A stretch of DNA of 64,000 bases from Desmodesmus armatus (taxonomy: Eukaryota > Chlorophyta > Chlorophyceae > Sphaeropleales > Scenedesmaceae): the NCBI GenBank assembly GCA_007449985.2, contig VIIQ02000139.1, positions 186,001 to 250,000 on the forward strand, given 5' to 3'. Each line of letters begins with the position of its first letter. The stretch's first letter is position 1. Below are positions 35,962 through 45,170 of the stretch, piece by piece. Both the position numbers and the translations under genes were made by a program. Below the pieces are notes generated by a model. It was not told where the DNA came from. It did not search any database and saw only the letters and a list, made by a program, of their open reading frames with translations.

Positions 35962-36040
35962 CTGCAGCTGCATAGGTTCTGGTAGTTGTGCCAATCACGA
36001 TGTGTGCATGCGGAGGACCCCGGGCTTGGAACTCCAGGCA
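35962..36040 (-). other. Helitron HUH-motif fragment inside the exon array
   Basis: On the minus strand this codes EFQARGPPHAHIVIG, matching EFQARGSPHAHIVIW of the Rep at about 25595-25635, with high similarity at the DNA level over about 46 bases. It is followed by an Ala-rich end and GCTGCAG|GTATGT, the same donor style as the array exons, and is read in the same frame as the upstream exon 36070-36141. The upstream acceptor is unclear. Confidence 0.7.
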
Positions 36041-36294
36041 TGTTTGCAAAAGGTGAACATGTGGCGTACCTGCGGCGGCGTCAGTGTTGGGAGTGTTTTC
36101 AGGCTTGGTCTTCTTAGTGGCCTTGGGTGGATGGTGCAGCCCTGCACAGTACAGTAAATGCACAGTACAGACTGACGACAGTGGAACCGCACCAGCAGGA
36201 GAACTGCACGTGTGTTTGCAGCGGGCAGATCAGCTGCGTGTACTGTTACGCAGGGTTCTAGATAGGATGGGGGGGTTTAGGGTTTACCAGCAGG

Positions 36295-36778
36295 ACCCCC
36301 GCATGCGCAATGCCATGCTGCGTGAGCCGGCAATGCTCACCAATTGAGGAAGCATGCATGCTGTTGAAAATCTCAGCTTTTAAGTATGGCAGGTTTGCTC
36401 AAAGGGCTCCTACTGCTTAGCAGCAGACAGGGGTGAGGTGGGGCAAAGGGCCACTCAGCTATGAGCGGGGGCTCTGGCACGTGCCGGGGCCCTGGCACAC
36501 TTACCAGTGGTGCACCAGCTGCAGCGTGCCTGCTCCTGCAGCTGCTGTGAGCACTATACTGTTGTCAGCACTATACTGCTGAGGGGCGCCGTGTGCAGCC
36601 GCAGTGTCCAATGTTGCAGTTGCACAAGCCAGATTGAGTGCAACTGCTGCTATACTTGCATGCCAAGGCCAGTGCTTCTGTGTGGGTTGGCCAATGTGCT
36701 GCGTGCAGCAGGGCCTCAACGCCTGGGACATCAGCATGGGGAGATCAAGCTTTCGAATCTTGCCTTGCGCGCTAATTG
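36295..36778 (+). repeat. Repeat X, left copy
   Basis: Diverged direct repeat of 37265-37788. Shared landmarks are GAGCCGGCAATGC, CTGCTATACTTGCATGCC and CATCAGCATGGGGAGATCA. Repeat Y (right copy) lies between the two X copies. No coding potential recognised. Confidence 0.7.
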
Positions 36779-37143
36779 CAAGATTTAACTTTCACGTCTT
36801 GTGCCATAGGAAAAAAATTAGCTTTTTATTTTCAAAGAGTGACCTGCAGCTCCCGGCCTATCCCGGCAGCCCCGGGCCTGCGGTGCACATAAGTGAACAG
36901 AGCATCGCAAATGCTGCTGTTTGATACCCGGTTGCTGGCCAACTGGCAACTTTGAGGCCGGGTGACAGCAGCACATCGCCATCGATGGGTGGCACTCGCG
37001 GTGACCCATGCTGTTGTGCTGTACAGCTGCATCACATAGTAACAAACCAGTGTCACGGTAATATTATGCGGACCTAGCGGGGGGATCAGTGCGATGTTGC
37101 TCAACTCTGTGGGCGGGACTTGAATAGCAACAGCAGCAGCAGC
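36771..37143 (+). repeat. Dispersed repeat Y, right copy
   Basis: Direct copy of 19113-19495, about 17.7 kb away on the other side of the Helitron block. Confidence 0.7.
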
Positions 37144-37264
37144 CCACGCTGCTTTGTACGCATGTGGACGTGACAGCTACATGGAATCGCTTTATGTGAT
37201 CGAACCAAGAGTGCCTGCTCATGCCCAGTGAAAAATGCAGCTGGTTGTACCAGCTGTGCCCCTG

Positions 37265-37788
37265 CCTGCGCAGTGCAACGCTGAGTGAGCCGGCAATGCC
37301 CAACATTAGGAAAACATGCGCGCTGTTGGGGACAACTCAGTACATAAGGCCTAGCGGCTGCACGCTTGGAGTGCACAGCCAGACAAGCACATGGCCACAA
37401 TGTGGTCAGTGGAAGGACAACCCCAGGTGTAGCAGCTGTCATAGTTGCTGTACTGATGCTAGCACTGCTGCAAACATGGGTGAGCTGGGTGAAAGGGCCA
37501 CTCAGTAACAATCAAGGGCCCTGGCACCGCAATTGCACCAGTGGGGTGAGGGTATGTTCAGCCCCCAACTCCCAGCCCCCCACGATACTGATGAAGGGCA
37601 CCGTGCGCAGCCGCAGCGTCCGGCGTTGCCGTTGCACAATTTGGATTAAGGGCAACTGCTGCTATACTTGCATGCCAAGGCCAGTGCTTCTGTGTTGGAC
37701 TGCCCAATGTGCTGCGCCAGGGCCGCAACACCTGAAACATCAGCATGGGGAGATCACGCTTTCAAATCTTGCCTCGTGCGCTAATTGT
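37265..37788 (+). repeat. Repeat X, right copy
   Basis: Direct repeat of 36295-36778, ending at GCTAATTG just upstream of the resumed MYND exon 3. Confidence 0.7.
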
Positions 37789-37862
37789 TGTTTGGTTCAG
37801 TCACTGAGCACACATCTCTGAGTCATTCATGCAATGATTGCTGCTACTTCATCTGCGGTGCA

Positions 37863-39535
37863 GGTAAACCAGCCTTTGCCATCGTGTGGTATGATCAACG
37901 CACAGATGCTGCGGCTTGCTGAGACAGACATGCTGCTCTGCCTGATGCTGCACCAGCTGACAGCCAGCATACCCGTCAGCTACCCAGGGGCCCAGAAGGC
38001 TCGCGATCAGGCATGCCGACTCACGTGCACTGCACTGAATGCGCTGCGGCAGAGCACCAGCCTGCACCAGCTGCCCCTGCCAGCAGCATACACAGGGCCC
38101 CAGCTGGCACTGCAGGTCATGCCCTCTCCACTGGAGTCAACACCACCCCTGCCTATGCTACAGCAGCCGCAGCCGCCGCAGCAGCCGCAGCAGCTGCCAC
38201 AGTCTTACGCGTGACACCAATTGGCCCCCTGCTGGCAGAGCTACTGCCTGGCTGCGATGCAGCAGGGGTCCAGTGCCCATGACGTCCTGAGCACTCTGCA
38301 GGCGGGCGGCGGCCTTGAGTACTCACAGAGTCTGAAGCGCTGTGTTAGGCACATGACCACCCTCCTGGTCTGTGCAGTGATTCCTGACCCCAGCCTTACA
38401 GCAGCGGAGGTGCAAGCAGCAGCTAGTGCAGCGTTGCAGCACACAAGCATGCTGGTCAGCTACAGATGCGTCCTTCCAGGCCACGATGCTGTCCTGCAGA
38501 TTGCAAGGGACGTCATGCGGCTGCTTGAGGCGCTGCTGCGGGATGCAGCAGCCAAATGTGATGCAGCAGCCACGCTTAGCTCAGCTCTGGGGGTAGGAGC
38601 GTCAGCAGCAGCCACACCGGGTGTAGTTGCTGCAGAACAATGCTTCTCTGAGTTTGCAGGTGTCGCAAATGCACTAGCCATCCATGACGTGACTGGCTGC
38701 TTCCCACACAGGCCATCTGCGCTAGCACTAGCAGCCCTTTGCAGCCGGGCCAGGTTCTGAGCTGCAACAGCGACTGTTCAGCTTGCTGTGTACCATGGTC
38801 AAGCTCGGCCGCGCACCAATTCCTGAGTTGCTGCCAGTTGCCGCTGCTGATGCATCCCTTCAAGCAAGGATTTGGCTGTACAACGGTGCAGCCTTCACTG
38901 CAGCAGCGCTGCTTGTGGGTGCAGAAGGCGGACCGCCCCACGCTTATGATGACACCCATGCAGCAACGATTTCAAAGCTGCCGTGTCTGGTCATTTTGGG
39001 CCGCTGCTACATGTCCTGGGCACATCACATGCAGTTGCATGTTCTGCCTGAGGGATTACAGACGACAGAGGAACTGAGTGCAGAGCGCGTCCTGCCACCT
39101 CTGCAGCAGTGGCTGCAGGCCAGCAGCACTTAGGAGCAGCTGGTGGCTGCCGGCTACGCACCCCAGGCACTGCCGCAGCAGCTGTTGGCGCTTCTGGCAG
39201 CACTGCAGGCTGCCAAGCACACCCCAGACAGCAGCAAGACATCCGGCTGGAAGGAAGCAGCACAGCAGCTGCAGGCAGCAGGTACTGCCCTGTGCTCCTT
39301 TGCTGTGCCCTGCCTGTGCAACAACCCGTCCTGTTGCAACCTGTCTGGGCTCACAGAGATGGGCTTGGTGTCGGGGCGGAGCTGCGTGTGCGGGGGCTGC
39401 CGCATAGCCCGCTACTGTGGGCGCGCCTGTCAGAGGGCAGAGTGGAGGCACCACAAGCCGCTGTGTGCAGCGCTGGCGGCAGCAGAGGCGGCGGCTACAA
39501 CAGCAGCAGGGGCAGCATCACAGTCCCTCCCTTGA
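37863..39535 (+). pseudogene. MYND zinc-finger family gene, copy 3, 3' part (exon 3)
   Basis: Begins after TGCGGTGCAG with VNQPLPSCGMINAQML, the exon 3 start of this family, and ends with an intact MYND finger ([26 protein letters not shown]) and TGA. No exon 1 or 2 lies between here and the Helitron, so this is best read as the missing end of the copy at 16326-18688. The frame shifts at least twice between about 38190 and 38270 and again near 38750, and an in-frame TAG at 39131-39133 replaces the Gln codon of the conserved SSTQEQLVAAGY segment. Likely non-functional unless these are assembly errors. Confidence 0.72.
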
Positions 39536-40443
39536 GGCCTTTGAGCACCAGCTCAATGGTGTGATAGCCCGGCCATTTGCAGTGCAGTGGGGCAAGCATG
39601 TCTTGTATGACACGCCGGCATGGGCAACGATCGTTGCGACTCTGCTGTTTGTATGTGCTGCGAATGCGTTGTGATTGGTCATGTGCCGCCAGCAATGAGT
39701 GTTTGCCGGCAACTCATTACTTGTCATGCTTGACTGCCCTGCGGGCACGCCACGCAGTTTGTGCTGCTTGACTAATGACAGAACGATGCACTAGTGTTGA
39801 GTGTTGAAGCAACACGACTCAGCACGCGAAGCACTGCCGTTGGCGGCCGCAGTGCTGACTGCCCAAAAGCAGCATTTGCAGCAGTGATATTGCTCAGCAG
39901 GGTTGGAGCCATTGCTAACATGTTGAGTGTGCTGTCGTGTGGAGCACATGGTCTCAAATCTGAGCCGGTAAGCCGCCACTGGGTACCTGCAGTCCTGGCT
40001 AGACTGTTTTCATATGCATGCCCACCTGGTGGTGTGGTGGTGTGAGCCCTTATGTGCACATATGGGGGGATGTTGCTGATTCTAGCGCTGCCAACAACGC
40101 TTGGCCAGGCCGGTTTTTCACTATGGCCTGTGGGCTTGGCCTTTGGCTGCAGCAGTGTGTGACTGGCTGCTGTGTTTGTCTTGCAAGCTCAACCCCTTGA
40201 CCTCTGGACACATCACATATGCATGCGCATGCATGCGGGTGCACGCTTGGCCTAGCATGCGACAGGCCTGTCGGTGGACATGTGTGGGTCACCTATGGAC
40301 CCTAGGGTGGACATGTATGAGTCACCTGGAATCACCAGGTGATTAAAGTGGGGAGGACACCATCTGCCCTCCAGACGTGTTGTGTGTTGGGTGGGGAAAG
40401 AGGGGGGCGAGCAGCAGGTGGCGGGTGCAGTCTTGCAGCAGTG
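39536..40443. other. Spacer between MYND copy 3 and the KDZ transposon
   Basis: No gene recognised. Contains the copy 3 3' UTR and several GGTCACC/GGTGAC-type short inverted motifs near 40285-40340. Confidence 0.45.
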
Positions 40444-40451
40444 GCTGGTTG

Positions 40452-40548
40452 GAGATAGGTATTACATAGGTCGTCACCACTTGGGGGTGACGGTAAATAC
40501 TTGTGGGTCACCCCCAGGAGGTGACCTGGAAATTGTTTCACCGTCACC
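40452..40548. repeat. Left terminal inverted repeat of the KDZ transposon
   Basis: 97 bp; inverted match to 49033-49129 with three mismatches. Contains repeated GGTGAC/GTCACC motifs that could be transposase-binding sites. Confidence 0.95.
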
Positions 40549-41566
40549 TTCAACTGCCCACAGCTGAAAGCCCCACAAACGAGTCCATACGGCTCACCAG
40601 AAACCTGTCACTAAATCAATATACCAGGGAAATTGATTTTGCGGCCAGGCAACACCCCACTTGTCATCCCGGTATTGTTGTTGTGCCTGGGAAATGTGTT
40701 AATAGTGTTTTTGCTCGGTGTCAAGCTCTGTGCCTGTGATGAACATAACACTGTGCTTTACAGTCGTTTTGATAGCTGAGTTGCACGGTACGGCCAGTGA
40801 GCTTGCTCAGCGGCCCTGGCGGTTACAGTGCAGGTCAACAGTGGAAGCATGTGCCAGCAAGTAGTCAAGTTGCGCTCGGCACAGGGTGCTGAGCCCTATT
40901 CTAAAGTAATGTCGCTTAAGCAGCACCGTTGTGATGCACATGGACAAAGTCAAACCCCAAACTGCACAGGTTGACAATGCCTGGTGTATGTTTGCTTCTT
41001 CAACGCTGATCGCTCACGTGTAAATCTCTATTTTGAAATAATGGCTACTAACAACTTGAGGGCACCCGTTGTCGACGGGTTAACGGAAATCTTCTGTTGG
41101 CATTCAAATCAGGCCTCAACTTTGGTCACACTGGAGCCCAGTTCACACGAACACGTCTAGAACCTGATACTTCCTACACGTGCACGTTACTACTGTGGTA
41201 TATCGCATCGTCGCTCGCTGTTGACGGACTGTGCCAAGCTTCGATGAGTTGAGTCTGTTTGCCCCAGTGAGCGCTTCTGATGTCGGCCTTTTTTGGTGGT
41301 TGGCGTTCATTCTGGAGTTCTGCTCATGACGGCGCTGCTTGTACTCGGACAGCTGATGACAGCGGCCAAGACCAAGGTGATTGGCTATCTCCATACATGC
41401 AAACACAAGCTAGTGCTCACCCCAATGCTTCACATCTGTGCACATATACTGATATCCATGTGTTTAGATATCGGTACTGGGATCGTCCTGCCAAGCAGGC
41501 AGGCAGGCAGCCTCTGCTGTGCCTCTGATCTGCTGACCACCACCCTGCTGATTGTTTGAGCTGTAC
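40549..41566. other. KDZ transposon subterminal region
   Basis: About 1 kb with no coding segment I can support; presumably promoter and 5' UTR of the plus-strand passenger gene. A TTTGACGCAG near 41650 could be an acceptor if an upstream exon exists. Confidence 0.4.
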
Positions 41567-43735
41567 ATGAGCACACCACCAACCGATGGGTTCATATGGT
41601 CTTCACGGCATCGTGTTCCTGATATACATGTATGTTCTGTGTTTGACGCAGTGGAAGGTGGTTGGCAGCAAAGTCAGCAGGAGACAGCACATGCTGCTGC
41701 TGTTACCAGCGCACAACCACAGTCAGCAGCAACAGTAGCAGCAGCAGCAACCCCACAGCACCTAGATGATATTGCTGCCAGTTGGAGTCAGTCACTCCCA
41801 CAGAATTCTGCTGCTGCGGTTGCTGCTGCTGCAGCTTGTCCTCTTACGTCCAGGACTGTGCAGCAAGGGCCGCAGGGTCCACAGCCTCAGCCTCACATGT
41901 ATCCATTGCAGCAGCAGCAACCCCATCGTCTCAGCGGCGTCACTGATTTGGGGTTCCAGCCTGAGGTACAGCTTGGTCAGCAGCGCCTTCAGCAGCGAGC
42001 GGGTGATGTAGCGGCATCCACCACTGTCAGAGTCGCCGCTACACAGGCTGCTGCTGACTCAGAAGAGTATTCTGATGTAGATGATGAGGTGGCCAAGATT
42101 GACGCTGATATAGCAGCACTGCAAGCAACTTATGACCGTTACGCAGCTGCAGGCGCAGCTACTAAGGCGTCGCTAGCTGCAGCTGATGTGGACCGCAGCT
42201 CCCGTGCCCCACAGGCAGCTGCAGTCGCAGCTGCTATGGCACCCCATGCTGCAGCAGCTGATGGCAACTATTGTGCCCAACCAGCGTCGCTAGCTGCAGC
42301 TGCTGTGGACCGCAGCTCCGGTGCCGCACAGGTAGCTGCAGTCGCAGCTGCTATGGCACCCCATGCTGCAGCAGCTGATGGCAACTATTGTGCCCAACCA
42401 GCAGCTGCAGGCGCAGCTGCCAAGGCGTCGCTAGCTGCAGCTGCTGTGGACCGCAGCTCCGGTGCCGCACAGGCAGCTGCAGTTGCAGCTGCTATGGCAC
42501 CCCATGCTGCAGCAGCTGACGGCAACTCCTGTGCCGAACCAGCAGATGCAGGTTCAGCTGCCATGGCACCGCCTGCTGCTAGAGCTCCTGGCAGGCCGCG
42601 TGCCACAGCTTCTGTTGGCAAAGTGCCTGCCTCAGGCGCGGGCACAGCGGCTACACTACCGCCTGCTGCAGGAGCTGGTGGCAGCTCCCGCACCAGAACA
42701 GCACAAAGCGCTTCCAAGAGCACAGCAGGTGTCAAACGGGGCAAAGGCAGGCAGGCTAGCACAGCTGCCGGAGGGGCCGAGGCAGGTGATGACATGCCGG
42801 AGCTGCTAGACGCTCTGGAGGACGACACGGGTGGCACTGCAGTGGGGGAGGGTGAGTTTGGCCCCCAGTTTGGCGCTGCTGCCGCTGCAGACGTGATGGC
42901 ACGAGCTCGCCGTGCCGCAGCGGCTGCGGATGCGGCCGCGGCTGCGGCCGCTGCGGCAATGGAGCCTGAGGCTGCTGCTGATGGTGCCGCTGGCACCGAA
43001 GCGCCATCAGATGCAGCAGCAGCAGCAGCAGCGGCTGCAGCAGCTGCAGCAGCTGCAGCCACAGATGAAGCAACAACAGCAGATGATGCAGATGAAGCCG
43101 CCTCAGTGGCAGCTAGGGCAGCAGCAGCAGCAGCTAGGGCAGCAGCAGCACCAGCTAGGGCAGCAGCAGCGGCAGCAGCTGTGGGGGTCCCACCGCTGTG
43201 GAGGGGTAACAAGGTGCCGGTTGATGACTGGACAAAGAACCAGTACTGCCAAGTGCAGCGCGACTGCTCGTCCAACGCCAGCAAGAAGCGCCTGCGTATC
43301 ATGAGGGAGCTCATGGTCCACCTGTTCCAACAGGACATCAGCTACCACCTGGCCTACGGTGATGACCCACGCGTCACAAGGGCTGGGTTGGTCTCGGCGT
43401 TCGTCACGCCCCTGGGCTATCTCGCTCTTGATGTGTCCCCCAGCTTGGCGGGCAATCCAGAGATCATGCAGCTGGTTCAGCAGCTGGTGGAGCTGATTTA
43501 TGCGGAGCTGCGCCCTGACTCAGACCTGGTCTTTGCATCGGTGAATCCTGCCAGCCTGACAGTGGATCAGATCCCATCACCTGAGGCAGTTCGGGGGGGT
43601 GGGCGCGTCGCAGCTGTAGACGCCATCAGGAAGGTTGCCCCATACCTGGCCATGGAGCTGCCGGAGGGAGTTACTCCAGAGGGTGAGCTGAGCATGCGAA
43701 CTGCTTCTGCCTTCTCTGTGGGTGGATTGGTGTAA
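41567..43735 (+). CDS. Ala-rich passenger protein of the KDZ transposon
   Basis: Open frame of about 720 codons from the ATG at 41567 to TAA. The N-terminal half is low complexity (Ala/Gln), with three tandem copies of a roughly 40-residue unit containing VDRSSGAAQ, APHAAAADGN and CAQPA (about 42165-42540), then a basic stretch VKRGKGRQAS and long Ala runs. The C-terminal 200 residues are ordered-looking and not repetitive: VPPLWRGNKVPVDDW, KKRLRIMRELMVHLFQQD, VTPLGYLALDVSP and VDAIRKVAPYLAMELPEGV. I do not recognise this domain. Its position inside the transposon, opposite in direction to the transposase, suggests an accessory or DNA-binding role, but that is inference. The first exon could begin downstream of 41567. 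Confidence 0.68.
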   Translation: MSTPPTDGFIWSSRHRVPDIHVCSVFDAVEGGWQQSQQETAHAAAVTSAQPQSAATVAAAATPQHLDDIAASWSQSLPQNSAAAVAAAAACPLTSRTVQQGPQGPQPQPHMYPLQQQQPHRLSGVTDLGFQPEVQLGQQRLQQRAGDVAASTTVRVAATQAAADSEEYSDVDDEVAKIDADIAALQATYDRYAAAGAATKASLAAADVDRSSRAPQAAAVAAAMAPHAAAADGNYCAQPASLAAAAVDRSSGAAQVAAVAAAMAPHAAAADGNYCAQPAAAGAAAKASLAAAAVDRSSGAAQAAAVAAAMAPHAAAADGNSCAEPADAGSAAMAPPAARAPGRPRATASVGKVPASGAGTAATLPPAAGAGGSSRTRTAQSASKSTAGVKRGKGRQASTAAGGAEAGDDMPELLDALEDDTGGTAVGEGEFGPQFGAAAAADVMARARRAAAAADAAAAAAAAAMEPEAAADGAAGTEAPSDAAAAAAAAAAAAAAAATDEATTADDADEAASVAARAAAAAARAAAAPARAAAAAAAVGVPPLWRGNKVPVDDWTKNQYCQVQRDCSSNASKKRLRIMRELMVHLFQQDISYHLAYGDDPRVTRAGLVSAFVTPLGYLALDVSPSLAGNPEIMQLVQQLVELIYAELRPDSDLVFASVNPASLTVDQIPSPEAVRGGGRVAAVDAIRKVAPYLAMELPEGVTPEGELSMRTASAFSVGGLV

Positions 43736-44068
43736 GGCTGTTTGTTCTGTGTGGGTGTCTGTGCGGGAGAGGGTGCCTTTGCGTGTGCATGCAACTGTTT
43801 GCTTTTGCATGCGTGCATATGCAAGGGTAGTGGCGTCGGAGGGGGGGGGTGACGTCCGTATTGTCAATCCTGCAACAGATTGAAAATTGGGCATCAGTGG
43901 TCAAGGTACGGCACATTTGATCAAGCTGATTGTGTGTGTTATTGTATAAACTAGCTACATGCTTACTGCAGTCTAGCAAGCAAGGTGCTTTGTTTGGAGA
44001 AGACATAGTACCTTTTCAAATGCCTCAATAAGTGTTACTGTACACATGTTCAACTTAGTAGGCTTGGT

Positions 44069-44834
44069 GTGTGTATGCTTGTACCTGCCTTTCATGTTGT
44101 TACAACTGTGCCAGTCCCGACAAAGATGTGTACCAATCTGACTGCCACACCGCGTGTCTTGCATGCTGCAACCTCGCAGGTCGCCCCACTGACGCAGACC
44201 ACCACCGCAAGGTGTGTCAAGGGTACCGTGAGCCAGATCCGGCTTGGCTCCTGATGAGGCGCCGTGTGAGGTTTGTGGGGGGTACAGGCGGCAGAAGAAC
44301 TTGCCGGATGATGTGCCCACTGGTCCGCTGCTGCAGCTGCAGAAGGCCGAGCTTGAGCGTGTGCTGCAGCACTGGCTGCAGCACTCGAAAGCTGTTGCAG
44401 CCAACCAGCCAGACGCTCCCCCTCAAGCCAAGGCCAAGGCTGAGAAGATTGCTGTGGCCCAAACATTTAGACCTCACCTCTTGCTGGCAGCTGCAGCTGC
44501 ATCCGCGCCTATCAGCAGCTTGGTGGGTATCAAGCGATTGACATCAGCTGCGCCTTCGATGGACACTGGCATGAGCAACAGCAACAGCTCAGCAACCCTT
44601 GCTTGCCATGACATCTCCTCCACACGCTCCACCTCCTCAATCTGTGCAGGGGGCTGTGCCCAGATCAACACCTGCACACACCAAAGCAACCAGAGACGTT
44701 TGGCAACACACAGATGTGATGAGTGTGCATGGCTAAGCTTAGTGCCAGAGCAACATACTGCGAGCAAAGACAAGAAGACGTGCTCCATAAAAACAGTACA
44801 AAAGTACCGTCAAATGTACTGTAGTAAGCAGTGA
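44069..44834 (+). CDS. Candidate Cys-rich exons in the KDZ transposon
   Basis: Two overlapping plus-strand frames look coding. The first (44069 on) has CYNCASPDKD, CHTACLACCNLAGR and DADHHRKVCQGY, a dense Cys/His pattern suggesting zinc binding. The second (44244 on) has APCEVCGGYRRQKNLPDD and a helix LLQLQKAELERVLQHWLQHS. They could be joined by splicing or by one frameshift, and could be a small gene or the last exons of the Ala-rich gene upstream. Function unknown. Confidence 0.4.
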
Positions 44835-45170
44835 GTTGATGAGGGTGCGCTCAGCAACCGAGTCTGCATCTGCTGGCAGCCCTCTCGAGTAATAGCATGG
44901 AGGAGCTGCAGGGCACAGGGCAATATAAGCGCAGGGCACACTGCTAGAACAGAAGGTGTGTGTGTGTGTGAGAGAGAGAGAGAGTTAACTACGCATAGTG
45001 AACTGTACCAGCCCGCTTGAGGACAGGGGTGTGCGTGGCCAATGCCTTCACACCCCCCACCATAGCCCCTGATGCCCTGGGGCTGCCAAGAGACAGAAGG
45101 TGAATAAATACAGAACGGGCATGCAGACCATGGTGGCCAACATTTCACTGCTCAGAACACATCAGCCCAC

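Larger units (their letters stand above)
22931..36141 (-). mobile_element. Helitron rolling-circle transposon (minimal extent, ends not defined)
   Basis: The minus strand codes a Helitron Rep (HUH nuclease) and Pif1-type helicase at 22931-27407, preceded by the exon array at 27668-36141 that is predicted to splice into it. I could not identify the expected TC 5' terminus or the hairpin-CTRR 3' terminus with confidence, so the span given is the coding part only. Direct repeats Y at 19113-19495 and 36771-37143 bracket the block. The element lies between exon 2 and exon 3 of MYND copy 3. Confidence 0.7.
27668..36141 (-). repeat. Array of 24 phase-1 mini-exons coding Lys/Pro-rich modules
   Basis: Predicted minus-strand exons, low to high: 27668-27742, 27982-28065, 28352-28435, 28730-28813, 29183-29266, 29636-29719, 29986-30069, 30294-30374, 30587-30670, 30913-30993, 31280-31363, 31588-31668, 31881-31964, 32207-32287, 32574-32657, 32954-33037, 33407-33490, 33860-33943, 34210-34293, 34518-34598, 34811-34894, 35137-35217, 35487-35567 and 36070-36141. 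Lengths are 75, 84, 81 and 72 bp, all multiples of three. Each is preceded by a pyrimidine-rich tract and CAG and followed by GTAATG, GTGATG, GTAGGT or GTACGC. All are in phase 1, so any combination or skipping preserves frame. The typical module is about 28 residues: T-S-A, HEPA, then KPKKKVKPTQG and an Ala-rich end. KPKKKVKP resembles a monopartite nuclear localisation signal. The last exon (27668-27742) is in phase with the Helitron Rep exon. I could not find the first, ATG-bearing exon. Confidence 0.72.

Noticed and set aside
36295..37788. X-Y-X read as a small LTR (TRIM) element
   Set aside because: The X copies are too diverged at both ends, I see no TG...CA termini or target duplication, and Y also occurs alone at 19113-19495.
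42385..43338. A 317-codon antisense open frame opposite the Ala-rich KDZ passenger gene
   Set aside because: It is the mirror of Ala/Gly-rich codons and lacks motifs; the sense frame has a structured C-terminal domain.
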